Shown: positions 11,756 through 22,642, counted from the first letter of the stretch. The stretch: DNA of 64,000 bases from Anisodus tanguticus (GCA_034509755.1 CM067559.1:17218501-17282500), one strand, 5' to 3'. Translations and numbers: made by a program. Notes: generated by a model not told the origin, from the letters alone.

Positions 11756-11974
11756 TAGGTTAGGACTTGTGATTTGAAGGGGAGCCTTGGAATAAATGGT
11801 AAAGTTGTTGTCATGTGACTAGGAGGTCATGAGTTCAAGCCGTGGAAACAACCTCTGTTAGAAATGCAAGGTAAGGCTGCGTACAACAGACCCTTGTGGT
11901 CCGGCCCTTCCCTGGACCCTGCGCATAGCGGGCTTAGTGCACCAGACTGCCTTTTTTTTAGGCTAGGACTTGTG
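11756..11974 (+). mobile_element. TS-family SINE with target-site duplication
   Basis: The SINE body (11772-11958) contains GGGGAGCCTTGG at 11779, a tRNA-like A box around TGGTAAAGTTGTTG and a B box GAGTTCAAGCC. Then come GTAAGGCTGCGTACAA, GACCCTTGTGGTCCGGCCC and GCGCATAGCGGGCTTAGTGC, ending in a T run. This is the Solanaceae TS SINE. The 16-bp duplications TAGGTTAGGACTTGTG (11756-11771) and TAGGCTAGGACTTGTG (11959-11974) differ at one base. The body looks nearly full length, so it inserted as a complete copy into the LTR. Confidence 0.9.
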
Positions 11975-12094
11975 GCTAGCATAGGAATATACCTAGACAC
12001 CGCGTTCAATTAAATATAGTGGATGAAACTAGGATTTGTGGCTAGGATAGGAATATACCTAAACACCGCGTTCAATTAAATATCGTGGATGAAT
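11963..12094. repeat. Tandem duplication, 66 bp x 2
   Basis: Two units start CTAGGAYTTGTGGCTAG and share AATATACCTAGACACCGCG with few differences. The right-hand SINE target duplication overlaps the first unit, so a piece of the LTR was duplicated in tandem. Confidence 0.85.
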
Positions 12095-12525
12095 TGCGTT
12101 CTTAATAGGTCAATTTTATAGAAATATAGGCGTCCTGTTTTGAATAGGCGAGTAGTAGTTTGGGAGAATGCTAAGAGGGTTAATAATCCAACTAATTAGC
12201 AATCATCGATAATTCGGATTAAGAGAAAATAGTTTGAGAGCTCAAGAGGATTTGAAAACCAACTGCAACCTCGGAACATTTATATCATTGATAACATAAA
12301 AATCCGCTCTTTCTTAGTTAAAGTTCATTATTTATTTTCTTTTAGTTTTAGTCAGTTTATAAATATAACCCTCGAATTTCATCCATTGTTTAGATAATTA
12401 GAATTAGTTTAATTTAGTTGACGGTTAATCACAAGTCCTTTGGGTTCGACATCTGATTTTTGAAATCACTATATTACTTGTACGATCACGTATACTTGCG
12501 TGTGCATTTGGGAACAACACGTTTT

Positions 12526-12545
12526 TGGGGATGTTGCCGGGGATT
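12526..12545 (+). other. Primer binding site, tRNA-Asp type
   Basis: TGGGGATGTTGCCGGGGAT starts 7 bp after the LTR end. It keeps the TGTTGCCGGGGA core of the TGGCGCCGTTGCCGGGGA site used by Athila/Tat elements, with four mismatches over 18 positions. Confidence 0.6.
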
Positions 12546-12877
12546 TAGAAATTAACTATTTTTCTATATTAGACTTTTACTTTTATTTTTACATTTTTTT
12601 TTTTGTAAATAATTTTATTTTTATTTTTGTAATTATTTGATTTTTTCTCTTAGTGTGTTTCTAGTTCTCTTATCATGATATCTTGATATGCAATATATGA
12701 AGGTAAGGTTATTGATGCAGACGCCTGATTGACGGAAGACTCTTAAGACCCGTATTTTTGGTCTTGTCGTGACTTGGCATCTTGGAAGTATGAATATGAA
12801 TATGGGAGTAAGGGTTGGTATTGTGACGAATATTCTCGATTAAGGGAATTACAGAATGACGTTGTTTTCTAATAACA

Positions 12878-13432
12878 TTGGTGAATGATTGGTCTAAGGA
12901 GAGAGTTGATCTTTCAAAAGAAATGTTTGGCTTGGCTGTGCACAACCTGGATGCGTGTAACGGGCAACAATTTAGTGATGAGTTTTGTGAAGCTCAAACA
13001 GATCTTCTAGGCCAAATTGAGGAGCTAAAGGGAGAATACCAATTATTACACCATATTTTTCTTGATGGTGTCAATGTTGAGAAGAGTACTCCAGAGTCAT
13101 GTGAGAGAGTAGATAACATTACTTTTGGAGACTTGAGTGTGTGTATATATGAAGATGTAAATAATAGTACAATTCATGAGTTAGGGCGCATTAGACCTTA
13201 TTCCAATCATTTTTCCACATTGTGTTTAGGAAGTAAGATAGTAATCGATCCCATAGGGGAGACAAAGTATGAGGATGAGAGTGCTTACATTCTTGAATTT
13301 GTTGTGCCAAAAAGGAAAAATTACACCCCTCATATAAAGGCCGAGAATTGCACAGTTAAAAAGTTATTACTTGGCATGGTTATCTTTGTACCCCATCAAA
13401 GGAGCATAGCTGCAGACTGGATACCTTGTTAG
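12878..13432 (+). pseudogene. Open frame in the Athila-like element, function unknown
   Basis: An open frame of 184 codons lies between the primer site and the polypurine-side landmarks. It has no ATG at its start; a stop at 12857 precedes it and the first ATG is at 12923, so a shorter 169-codon product is possible. The product is acidic to neutral with a central Glu-rich part and a Lys-rich C-terminal third. I see no zinc knuckle, protease, RT or integrase motif. Downstream, GGGAGGTAACCCAA (about 13510) and TTCATGCATTGAGGACAAC (about 13753) are sequences I recognise from the 3' part of Athila-type elements, where they follow pol. Here pol is absent. It may be a fragment of an ancestral gag or an element-specific ORF. 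Confidence 0.4.
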
Positions 13433-14999
13433 AGGTATAATTCATAAGTTCAAGGTGGAGAAAAAAGTTTGTATGTATCGTGCCGCGACATTAAATCAGG
13501 AGCTTGTTGGGAGGTAACCCAACTTGTATTTTAATTTTTTTTTATTTATTTTTATTTTTATAGTGTTACATTTTAATATATCTTTATTTTGCGGACTAGG
13601 GAAATCTGAGTACCCTAAGTTAAAGTTGAGGAGCATGTTTGGACTTAAGTTTGGGTCATGTCGACCTTTGATGTTGAGGATTATGTTGCTAGCTAGACCC
13701 TAGAGGGTCTCAGGGAGTATTTCTCACTCTTATTTTAATTTTTTCTCTATTATTCATGCATTGAGGACAACACATATTTTCAAGTGTGGGATGTGGTACT
13801 TCCGATACCGTGAGGTCAAGAATGATTATGCCATATGATTTTAGTTTTTTAGTTTTTAGCCTTATAAAAATATCAGAAAACCAAAACAAATTCAAAAAAG
13901 AGTTTACTTTGTTATTTCTTATAGCTTCTTTGTCCCTTATTAGCGGCATAGATCATCCACCCCTTGATTTTTCTAAGGCCTCGGTTCTTTTTCAAAGGGG
14001 GCCTTTGAACCGAGTAATTTTTTTATTTTTAGAATTAATTTTTTTAAGAGTAGTAAGAGAGCGAGAAGAAAGATCCTTTGACTTGTTTGTTACTAGCATA
14101 TTTAGGCTTGCGCTTGAGTAGTACTTTCATGTGAGTGCTTGAGTAATGAATAAAATAATAGACTTTATGACACATAGGCTTAGGGTTGTGACTCTGTATA
14201 TAGCTTATTCTTATTTTGTAGTTCGTTGTGACCATATTTGTCTTAGAGTAGAATTGATCCATCTTGATTGATACTTGTGCCATGTGTGGTGAAGATTTTC
14301 TTGCATATGTTCCATATTTTGCATCTTAGTTTAGAACTTGCCCTCCATGTTATTGAAGCGAAATAAAAAGTGTTGCTCTGTTTAAAAGATGATGATATAC
14401 TTTCTTTGATATATCTGGTGAATTTTAGCCTTTTTCAGATATTGTTACCACTAGTTAGCTCTTTGAGCCTGTAATATTTTCTTGTTACCCGTATTTTTAT
14501 CTTCATCCTTTTATTTGAATCTCTACTTTTTGCACCCTGCTTTCTTGAGCACTGTATCTTAGACTGTGATATAATTGATAAATCTGAAGAAAGAGATGAT
14601 TAAGTGAAAAATGGTGGCCAATGAAGTTGCAAAGCGATGAAAAGGCCATCTTAAAGAGAAAGTGACATGAGAGAAAAAATAGATGATTGAAACGTTATTG
14701 ATATGAGGGAAATACTTGTGAAATTAATTGATGAAGAGAGGGCTGAAAAGTAAATTTAAAAGATTAAAATAATGGGTGATGAAGTCTAAAATTGCAAAGT
14801 GTTTAAGAAAGTGTAAGTCACTTTCATATAGTTATCTTACACGTTACCTAGCCAACATTACAACTCGTTAAAGTCCTATTTAATTCTACTCGAACACGCT
14901 TAATTAGTAAATATGTAAATAATGGGCAAGCATGTGATTCTTTTTGCATACATAGTGCGAGAGTTGTGAGTTGTGCTTTGATGCTAAAGTCTTTAAACT
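13433..14999 (+). mobile_element. Athila-like element, 3' internal region (no 3' LTR found)
   Basis: Non-coding interior with the conserved landmarks GGGAGGTAACCC (about 13510) and GCATTGAGGACAAC...AAGTGTGGG (13758-13790). Further AT-rich sequence continues to about 14995, where a piece of another element begins. No copy of the 11.15-12.52 kb LTR follows, so the element is truncated on the right. Confidence 0.45.
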
Positions 15000-15007
15000 A
15001 CATTCAG

Positions 15008-15099
15008 TTGGCTAGGTTCCAATAAAGGATGACTATACAAGCTAACAAGAATAGGACATACAGAGAGCTTGAAGTAGGGGACTTCGAATACCTCAAGGT
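15008..15099 (+). pseudogene. Gypsy integrase C-terminal fragment (copy 1)
   Basis: A 92-bp stretch encodes RMTIQANKNRTYRELEVGDF and a few more residues ending YLKV. This has the form of the Ty3/gypsy integrase C-terminal region (Arg-Met, Ala-(D/N)-Lys-x-Arg, Glu-x-x-Val-Gly-Asp, Tyr/Phe-Leu-Lys). It is open only across this short piece, with an in-frame stop just before the Arg-Met. A near-identical copy is at 24216-24307; flanks on both sides are unrelated. Confidence 0.5.
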
Positions 15100-15869
15100 A
15101 ACATAATTGAGTTGGCGACTAATTGAGTTGCTACAGAAAGTAACATAATCTGTGGCGGATTTTGAAGTGTCGCCAGTAGTACAGGCCAAAAGTTTCGATT
15201 CCTTACTGGCTCGAATTTGTGAGTAGCAACTTAAGATGCACCTAATTCTTAATACCCTTCTCTCTCCCCTAAATGGAAACCTCACCGCCTCACTGAAGGT
15301 TTCTCTCCAAGGCAATCAAACTTTTGCAGTGGTTAAACTCCAATAATAAAAGAGATGGCATTTTAATTAAGGTTCTTTCCTAGTATTTCTTTTTAAATGT
15401 TCTTTGATTTTCTTTATGCAGTTTATAATATGAACTATTATGGTTTTTCTCTAAATAGGGTATGGGTATTGGTTTGGAACATAAAAGAAATTTGGGGCTT
15501 TTGTCTTTGAGTTCAAAATATGTGTTGTTTATATACACTTGTAAGAGGATTCAGGTGAATTTTCAAGAACATGCCTTGATGCTTCACTAACCAGGCTCAA
15601 GTAAACGTGCCCTGAACTCAATTTGCCTCTATAGTATCTATTTGACATTGTTTCCATGCTTTACATGTATGCTATTTTGTAGGATGATTTCTTTATGAGG
15701 AAAATTTAATGAAAGCCATTCACTGCTATTCTAGAAGCATTCTTGTCTCACCAATTGCAGTATCTTATGCCAATGGAGTTGTGCCTTATCTCAATATCAG
15801 AATTCATGTGTAAGTGCTCATTTCTATGAGAAAGTAATTTTGATAGCTCAATCTACCAAAGGGATATGT
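15100..15869. other. Spacer, no feature recognised
   Basis: No ORF, terminus or tandem structure that I can support. A short stretch 'ctgtggcggattttgaagtgtcgccag' at about 15151 is weakly like the CACTA subterminal repeats seen at 23.7-23.98 kb. Confidence 0.4.
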
Positions 15870-15959
15870 TAGTGGCGGAGTTATGATTTTCACTAAGGGG
15901 GTTAAAAAATATAAAGGAGTAAACAAACGAAGAAGCAAGGGGTTCAATATCTATAATAT
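15870..15959. mobile_element. Short TIR element (TAGTGGCGGAG), left part
   Basis: Begins TAGTGGCGGAGTTATGATTT. The right part at 20866-20939 ends CTCCGCAACTA, the inverted match (TAGTTGCGGAG). This is a common Solanaceae dispersed repeat with GGCGGAG ends, here about 160 bp once the copia insertion is removed. Confidence 0.6.
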
Positions 15960-16198
15960 TGAAAGAGAATAATCCCTTCCTTATTTTCATTAATGAAGAG
16001 GTTTATATACATGGTGTACAAAATCTAATTAAGGATATTAAATCTACCTTTTCTTAATACAAGTCTAATAGTTTTTCTAATACAAGACTACTACCATAAT
16101 TATACATGTACAAGAACTCTACTAATTATGGTAACATATTTACAATATTGACAATGTGATATACACGGTCAAGATACCGTGTATACCGTAGTTTTTCA
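15960..16198 (-). repeat. 3' LTR of the copia element
   Basis: 239 bp, TG...CA on the minus strand. By eye about 20 differences from the 5' LTR, so the insertion is not recent. A perfect 10-bp inverted repeat (TATACACGGT / ACCGTGTATA, 6-nt loop) is at 16160-16185. Confidence 0.95.
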
Positions 16199-16212
16199 CG
16201 CCCCCGCAATCA
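16199..16212 (-). other. Polypurine tract
   Basis: The minus strand reads ATGATTGCGGGGGCG immediately before the 3' LTR, the place where second-strand priming occurs. Confidence 0.65.
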
Positions 16213-16258
16213 TAGCGAGCGATTGTTGTACACTGAGACTGTCCCTAAAATCTTCAAA

Positions 16259-17697
16259 CTAAACTAAGGGAAGACCCTTAGTAAAGATGTCAGCAATTTT
16301 GTACCGTGAAGGGACATACAAGACACGTACTTGTCCACAAGCTACCTTTTCGCAAACAAAGCGAATATCTATCTCGATATGTTTAGTGCGCTGATGTTGG
16401 ACCGGATTCTCAGAGAGATAGACCGCACTAACATTATCACAATAGACCAAGGTAGCTTTTTGAATAGGAAAGTGAAGCTCTAATAGAATATTACGCAGCC
16501 AACATGACTCAGACACCACATTGGCTACCCCTCGATACTCGGCCTCCACACTGGATCGCAATAAAGTAGCCTGTTGTTTTGGTGACCAAGAGACCAAGTT
16601 ATCACCAAGAAACATATAATAACCAGATGTAGAACGTCTGGTATCTGGACATCCACCCTAATAACATCTGTATAAGACACGAGAGTAGAGATGGAGGATG
16701 GATATAAATGTAAACCATAATCGAGAGTGCCATGTATGTAACGCACAATGCGTTTAAGAGCATACATGTGCTCGTCCGTCGGATCATGCATAAATAAATA
16801 CACCTGCTGCACTGCATAAGTAATATCGAGCCTCGTGAAAGTAAGATACTGAAGAGCCCCTGCAAGACTGCGATAGTGGGAGAGATCATCGTAAGGTGTG
16901 CTCGAATTAACACTCAGCTTCAGTTTTGTATCAACCTGAGTAGGAGAGGACTTACATGATGACATGCCAGCTATCTCAATAATCTCAGTCGCATACTTTC
17001 TCTGTGATAAAAATAGACCACTTGCATGACGTGTCACAACTATACCCAAAAAATAACTCAAGGGCCCCAAGTCTTTCATGGTAAATTCGGAACTAAGAAG
17101 AGACATGATCGACTTGCGCAGTTTATCAGAAGAGGCAGACAATATAATATCATCCACATATAACAAAATGTACGCCAGAGAAGTACCACGACGATAGATG
17201 AACAGTGAATGTTCAGACCTGTTGTGAGAAAACCCAATAGTAGACACATAATCTACAAACCGCTTATACCAAGCCCGTGGGGCCTGCGTAAGCCCATATA
17301 AGGACTTTTTGAGTAAAAAGACATGATTAGGATGACCGGGGTCCCTAAAACCCAATGGCTGATGCATATATACTGTCTCCTTGAGATCACCGTGTAAGAC
17401 AGCATTTTTCACATCCAGCTGATGAATGGGCCATGTTTTCGAGAGAGCCAGACTGAGAATAGTGTGAATGGTTTCCGGTTTGACCACTGGACTAAATCTC
17501 TCTCCACAATCCACACCAACCTGTTGAGTTTTGCAATCACCTATAAGACAGACCTTATGCCTCTCAAAATAACCGTTAGATTTTTTCTTATGAGTAAAAA
17601 TCCACATAGAACGAATAGCATTGACACTAGGCAGACGGGGCACCAACTCCCATGTCTTATTTTCAATAAGAGCATTATATTCATCATCCATGGCCAT
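16259..17697 (-). pseudogene. copia reverse transcriptase-RNase H, frameshifted
   Basis: RT starts near 17697 with the N-terminal region before 'TWPIHQLDVKNAVLHGDL', followed by the YVDDIIL catalytic motif, MKDLGPLSYFLGI and FLSQRKYA, all readable in one frame to about 16640. Just after VSYTD (RNase H start) the frame shifts. RNase H continues in another frame with SSVEAEYRG, LVYCDNVSA, HIEIDIRFV and ADIFTKGL to a stop at 16259. The two frames overlap at 16525-16615. The polymerase core looks intact, but the shift would prevent a fused polyprotein. It lies directly upstream of the polypurine tract, as in all copia elements. Confidence 0.9.
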
Positions 17698-17951
17698 TTT
17701 TCAATTTGGGGCCTTAAAGGGCAGACACTGGGTTACGTGGTAGGGGTGATTTAATGACATTCGAATTGAGATTAAATTATCGTTTCGGTTTAAAAATACC
17801 TCGTTGGCTATGAGTAACGGACCCTTGACTCGAAATAGAAGTGGATTGGACTTGGAAGGTGTCGTGTTGTTTCGGTACTGGCCAACTGGCAGTGGGCCTG
17901 CTGGCCGAGACTCTGTAGTGGGAGGACACGGTATTGGGCCAGGTGGGTAAT

Positions 17952-19136
17952 TTAATGGGCCAACAAGCAGTGGGCCTGCTGGCCGGGAAGTGGGACTCGG
18001 GCAGAGAGTAGTTGGGCCAGCAGGCAGTGGGCCTGCGAGCAGAGTTGGGTCATGGTAATGCTGGGCCTACTGTTGGAGGATATACGGTGAGAGCCCGTCA
18101 TCCAAAAAATTACAAGAACTAGACACGGAATTATATAATTTAACAAACGAAAATTGGGTTTCATAAAAAATAACATGATGACTAATTATGATTTTATTCG
18201 AGGATAAATCAAAACATTTGTAACCACGATGATTAGACGGATAACCCAAAAACACACAGGTGGTAGAACAAACTTGAAGTTTGTTAATTGTAGTGGATGG
18301 AAAGGGAGGATAACACAAACACCCAAACACCCTAAGATGAGAATACGTAGGATCTTTATGATATAGAATTTTGAGTGGGAATTGGTATGCTAATCCTTTG
18401 CTAGGGAGTATGTTATGAAGGTAAGTAGTCATTTGTAAAGCATGATATAAAAAAGAAGGGGTATAGAAGCATGAGCTAGTAAAGTTCGAACAATATTATT
18501 AATGGTACAAATTTTTCTTTCGGCTTTCCCATTTTGTGAGGACGTATGAGGACAAAAAAACCAAAAAGATATGCCATTAGTATTACAAAATTCCCGAAAC
18601 AGCCCATTATCAAATTCTCTTTCATTATCACATTGAATGTTTTTAATTTCCCGTTCAAATTGGGTACGGATGAATGCTCTAAATGATAAGAATGTTGAAA
18701 AAACTTGAGATTTTTTAGACAACATAAAAATCCACAAAAAATTAGAATAATCATCCAAGAATAATACATAATGTCGATGAGCCAAAGAACTCAAAACAAG
18801 AGATGTCCATAATTCACTATGAATAATATCAAAAGGCATCAAAGTACTAGACGTAAAGGCTACAAAAGGTAATCTAACTTGTTTTCCCAGGGGACAAGAA
18901 GGACAAATATTAGTACTATGCGTACTATTACAATCAATAAAATTATTATTTTTAAGAGAAAAAAGAACAGACGCTCCCGGATGATCCAAACGTGTATGCC
19001 ACGAGGAAGGTGCTAAAGCGGCAAACGTTGACGATGTGGCTTGATTAGTGGTAGTGGTGGTGGTGGTAGTGATAGGATAGAGCTTGCCCCGACTATTATA
19101 TCTCATTAGAGGTATCCCCGTCGTGAAATTCTTCAC
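17952..19136 (-). pseudogene. copia integrase, broken
   Basis: The frame 18429-19136 holds the zinc-binding N-terminus (WHTRLDHPG, then CPSCPLGKQ) and the core. The Asp after QC in the QCDN motif and the Glu in NGKAERK are present. The first catalytic position reads HSELW, where copia integrases normally have HSD, so an Asp-to-Glu change is likely. A second frame (18067-18432) continues with VFGCLCYPPF and VFLGYPSNHRGYKCF, the region after the core. The shift near 18430 and the changed catalytic residue point to an inactive enzyme. A diverged low-identity stretch full of GGGCC repeats (17870-18060) separates it from RT. Confidence 0.85.
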
Positions 19137-19519
19137 AGAAATCCAAATGGGTCAAAGTCAACAGAAACCCAATTATCAGTTGTAAATTTTTGAACAGACA
19201 CCAAATTTTTAATTATGTGAGGAGCATGGAGGATATTTTTTAAGACTAAAGGTGGGTTCGGGGGAGATAAACTTGTGTAACCATAACCATGAATTGGAAT
19301 TGAATTACCATCACCAACAATTATGCCACTATTTTTGCTCAAATTGAAATAAGATGATAGATTACCTGGTGCGGATGTCATGTGAGAAGTAGTGCCGGTG
19401 TCCATGTACCGATTTGCGTCCGGAGGATTTAATCCAACTGTATGCATCGCGGCCTCGATACCCATGGGTGTCGGGACTACCGCTTGTTCTGGAAATTGGG
19501 CCTCTATTGGCCGGCCCAA
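19133..19519 (-). pseudogene. copia protease region
   Basis: The frame contains YMDTGTTSHMTS, the D-(S/T)-G aspartic protease site, followed by IIVGDGNSIPI and LKNILHAPHIIKNLVS, typical of copia proteases. It runs 4 bp into the integrase frame in a different phase. Upstream it connects through a disrupted Gly/Pro-rich linker to gag. Confidence 0.85.
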
Positions 19520-19559
19520 GTTGACGAATTAACTGGGCAGTAGGACGACATGGGCCACT

Positions 19560-20480
19560 GCCCGATGGACCAAGGCATGGGCCAGGGCTACTTCCCAGCG
19601 GCCCAAGCCTGCTACGGGTTCAGTGTCCAGGTCCCTTGCTGGCCGCCACTGTCGCCGGTCCATCCGCCACTGCCGCCGCGACCACCACCCTTGCCACCGC
19701 CATGCTCACCACCGCAATTTTTCCCACGGTTTTGACCATTTTTGCCACCCCTGTTATTATAGTTTTGACCATAATTTTCGGAGTATGATTGAGAGTCATT
19801 AGGTTCGCGGGAAGTGGCCACCAACATAACGGAGTTTGCTTCGGTAGCCGCCTTTTTAGCCAATCCTGCTTCTTTTAAGGTGAGCATGGAACGTGTCTGG
19901 TAGAACGGTAGGAGAGGATTTCTTTGACAAGTAGAGTGCCAACGCCATTATATGCCTCGGAGAGACTTGCAACCATCTGAAGAACAAGACGATCATTAGT
20001 GATGGGCGCACCAACGTTTTTGAGTTGATCCGACAACTCTTTCAGCCGCTGACAATAGGATGAGACATTCGGAAAATCTTCCATATTAATGTGGGAGAAA
20101 TCCTGCTCGAGGGTCACGGCACGAGAATTTTTGTTGTCTTGCAAGATATCACGCAACATGTTCCAAGCCTCCATTGCCGTGGCGTTGGGCTCGATAATAG
20201 TCTATAAGAGGTCCGTAGAGATGGTGGAATAAATCCACTGGAGCACCGTAGCATCAAGAGTTTCCCACAACTCAATATCATCATCGGTGGTAGGCACCTT
20301 CTCCTTGCCTTTCGCTGGTGTGATGATGTGATGGAGGACCCTATTAGACTTTGCGTGAATTTTAAATAATTCTGCTCACGTCGCGTATTTGACGTTTTCC
20401 ATCTCAAGAATGATAGGAATGTTGTTCTTGATATTGGAGACTACAAGGGCAAGATGAAATATGTTCTTTGAGGTAGACAT
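19560..20480 (-). pseudogene. copia gag, with stops and shift
   Basis: Starts at ATG 20480 (MSTSKNIFHLALVVSNIKNN). A stop after KYAT (about 20377) falls where related copies have a Trp codon. A second stop lies near 20205. The body continues with WNMLRDILQDNKNSRAVTLE, FPNVSSYCQRLKELSDQL and LRNG-like spacing, then shifts into a Gly/Asn-rich tail (GGKNGQNRGKNCGGEHGGGK). I do not see a clear CCHC knuckle. A related but unbroken start is in the copia copy at 60658. Confidence 0.8.
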
Positions 20481-20609
20481 ATTGAAAGAACAAGAGGAGA
20501 AGTAGGGATTGAGAAAAAAAATTTGTGAAGGGAGTAGTATATCGGCCGGTGGTCGAGGTACCGGTATGAGAGGGCGGCGAAAGAGATGAAGAGAAGGAAA
20601 AGTTTGCCC

Positions 20610-20625
20610 TAGACTTCTGATACCA
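20610..20625 (-). other. Primer binding site, initiator tRNA-Met type
   Basis: The minus strand reads TGGTATCAGAAGTCTA directly after the 5' LTR, matching the TGGTATCAGA core complementary to initiator tRNA-Met. Confidence 0.9.
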
Positions 20626-20865
20626 TGAAAGAGAATAATCTCTTCCTCATTTTCATTAATGAAGAGGTATATATACATAATATACAAAATCTAATTAAGG
20701 AAATTAAATCTACCTTTTCCTAATACATGTCTAATAACTTTTCCTAATAAAAGACTAACATCATAATTATACATGTACAAGAACTCTACTAATTATGGTA
20801 ACATATTTACAATAATGACAATGTGATATACACGGTCAAGATACCGTGTATACCGTGGTCTTTCA
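20626..20865 (-). repeat. 5' LTR of the copia element
   Basis: 240 bp, TG...CA, carries the same TATACACGGT hairpin at 20827-20852. The ends TGAAAGA/TCTTTCA are perfect inverted repeats in this copy. Confidence 0.95.
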
Positions 20866-20870
20866 AATAT

Positions 20871-20939
20871 ATACATAAAAAATAATTTTAACCTTGTATA
20901 TACAGTTAATTCTTCGCCGACCACCTGGCTCCGCAACTA
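20871..20939. mobile_element. Short TIR element, right part
   Basis: Continuation of the element begun at 15870, separated by the copia insertion. Ends CTCCGCAACTA, the inverted partner of TAGTGGCGGAG. Confidence 0.6.
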
Positions 20940-22338
20940 TCAAAAGGCAAGTGTAAACACTGCTATAATGGGGTTTGTTGTGGACAACTATAGCTCAGTT
21001 GTACATGAGCATACGACAGATCGACTGAAAAAGAAATATAGACCGCAGAATGAAATGTAAATTATTTCAAGTAGTAAAAATGGTATTTACAATTATAGGG
21101 TAGGTTGGTAATCAGTTGATTGATGAAGGTCTCAGTTACAAAGGCACTCATGAGTCAGGGAAAGCTCCAAATGAGAACTTAAAAACGAGACAATGAGGAA
21201 TAACGAGTAATATTCTGAACTATTAATAGACTTAGAAAGTATGGATGTGAATTATCAAAGAAATGGGTACTAATCAATTAGATTTTGTGGATCTTCTGTT
21301 GTATCATGTCATTCCTATAAATAGGCTGCTCCAATTATAACATCAGATCTTCTATAACTTCAAATAGCCTTAATTACCTTGATGGACAGGTTGCTCTTTA
21401 ATTAGTATCATTTTATCTTCGAAGTTTGATCAAACACGGTCGAGTTATATGCTTAACTTAGCTACTATCTATGATATATATAGAAGCTTGAACGAATTCC
21501 TAAAACGTTTATCTTTCTTCCTCCTTTACCTAGAAAAAACAAATTAATGAGGCCCAAAAAACATGCGAAATATTAGTTAGTTCTACACCAATGAATAGTG
21601 AGTCGTTAGTTATGAAACTAACCAAGTTATAATTTAGGTAAACATGTCAGGTTTTAAGATTCTGTAGTCTTCGAAAACATTGAAAGATCTAGACCTTAGT
21701 CGCACGAGAAGGTGTTGGTTTCGGTGTTGCAGCGTTATCATTCAAGAATCTTGAAGTTTTTTTCCTTCTCGCCATCCTACAAATTTCAACTGTATCACTA
21801 CAGTATTTTAATGTGTAATTTTTACTTGAAGAAATGTTTCTGGTTCTGGTAGTCTACTGATGTGTTGTAGGCAAGTCTTTAAACTTCAAATGATGTTTCA
21901 TTTAAATTAGGAGTAAGAGATTAGTTTTCCATAATAATTCTAAGTGGAATTAACTTACTCCGATGCATTATTACTTGGAAGCTTCCTACTGGCATTGTTG
22001 AAGATGTCAACAAATTTGTATTTTTTCCTAATTAGCTTATAAATAGATAACTGAATTGAAATATGTCTTTGTTTTACTTTTGGAGTTGTTCTTAATTGCT
22101 GTATTTTATGTTGGTTATCTTGTCGATCTTGATAGAGTTGTGTTTATCTACTTTTACAAAAGCTGGAAAGAAGTGAGTGTTGTACCCACTGTAATTTCAG
22201 TTGGCTTTGTATTTTTATCCTTCGTTGTTGTCATTGCTACTTCAGTTTGCTGATCAATTTTTAATCAAAAATACTTTCTCTTGATGTTCACTATTATTAG
22301 TGTGCCTATTTTGGTGATCACAAAGAAAGGTTATGTGG
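20940..22338. other. AT-rich spacer, no feature recognised
   Basis: A 65-codon hydrophobic frame at 22056-22253 begins with TTG, has no family resemblance and is not called. Nothing else was recognised. Confidence 0.4.
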
Positions 22339-22469
22339 ATTATGCAACCAGGAACATGTTATGATTCAACAAGAAAACGGGAATCAGCAGAGAAGTAAGG
22401 GGATTATAGAAAGTACTAAGAGCTAGACTTTGAATAAAAGGATTATGCAACCAGGAACATGTTATGATT
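22339..22469. repeat. 30-bp perfect direct repeat, 101 bp apart
   Basis: GGATTATGCAACCAGGAACA plus TGTTATGATT occurs identically at 22339-22368 and 22440-22469. The sequence between is not repeated. Confidence 0.9.
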
Positions 22470-22642
22470 TTTTGAAGACATGCAATCTGCAAATTTGAGA
22501 ATATTTATGAAAATCTGCCTCATAATTTGTATTAATTATAGAGCTTTAAATAGTTGAATAAACAAAGTAGTAGAACCCTACAACTAAAACATTACTCTTA
22601 CTACATCTGAAAATTAAAACTCAATTTTCTAGTAAATCAAAT

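Larger units (their letters stand above)
11150..12519 (+). mobile_element. Athila-like non-autonomous LTR element: 5' LTR (left edge uncertain)
   Basis: The right edge is well placed: ...GGGAACAACA at 12519 is followed by a tRNA-Asp type primer site. A TATA box (GGTATAAATACATT, about 11352) lies in the middle with a likely transcript leader after it, as expected of an LTR promoter. The left edge is not resolved because no second LTR was found. A TS SINE and a 66-bp tandem duplication interrupt it. The element seems to have lost its 3' LTR. Confidence 0.5.
15960..20865 (-). mobile_element. Ty1/copia LTR retrotransposon, structurally complete, ORFs broken
   Basis: 4906 bp, minus orientation, flanked by a perfect 5-bp duplication AATAT (15955-15959 and 20866-20870). 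LTRs are about 240 bp with TGAAAGA...TCTTTCA ends. Domain order read 5' to 3' on the minus strand is gag, protease, integrase, RT, RNase H, the copia order. LTR size, total length and RT sequence suggest the Ale/Retrofit lineage (inference). Frames are broken by stops and shifts, so it is not autonomous. It interrupts an older short inverted-repeat element. Confidence 0.95.

Noticed and set aside
22056..22253. 65-codon hydrophobic ORF
   Set aside because: Starts at TTG, is composition-driven, and has no match to a membrane-protein family I know.
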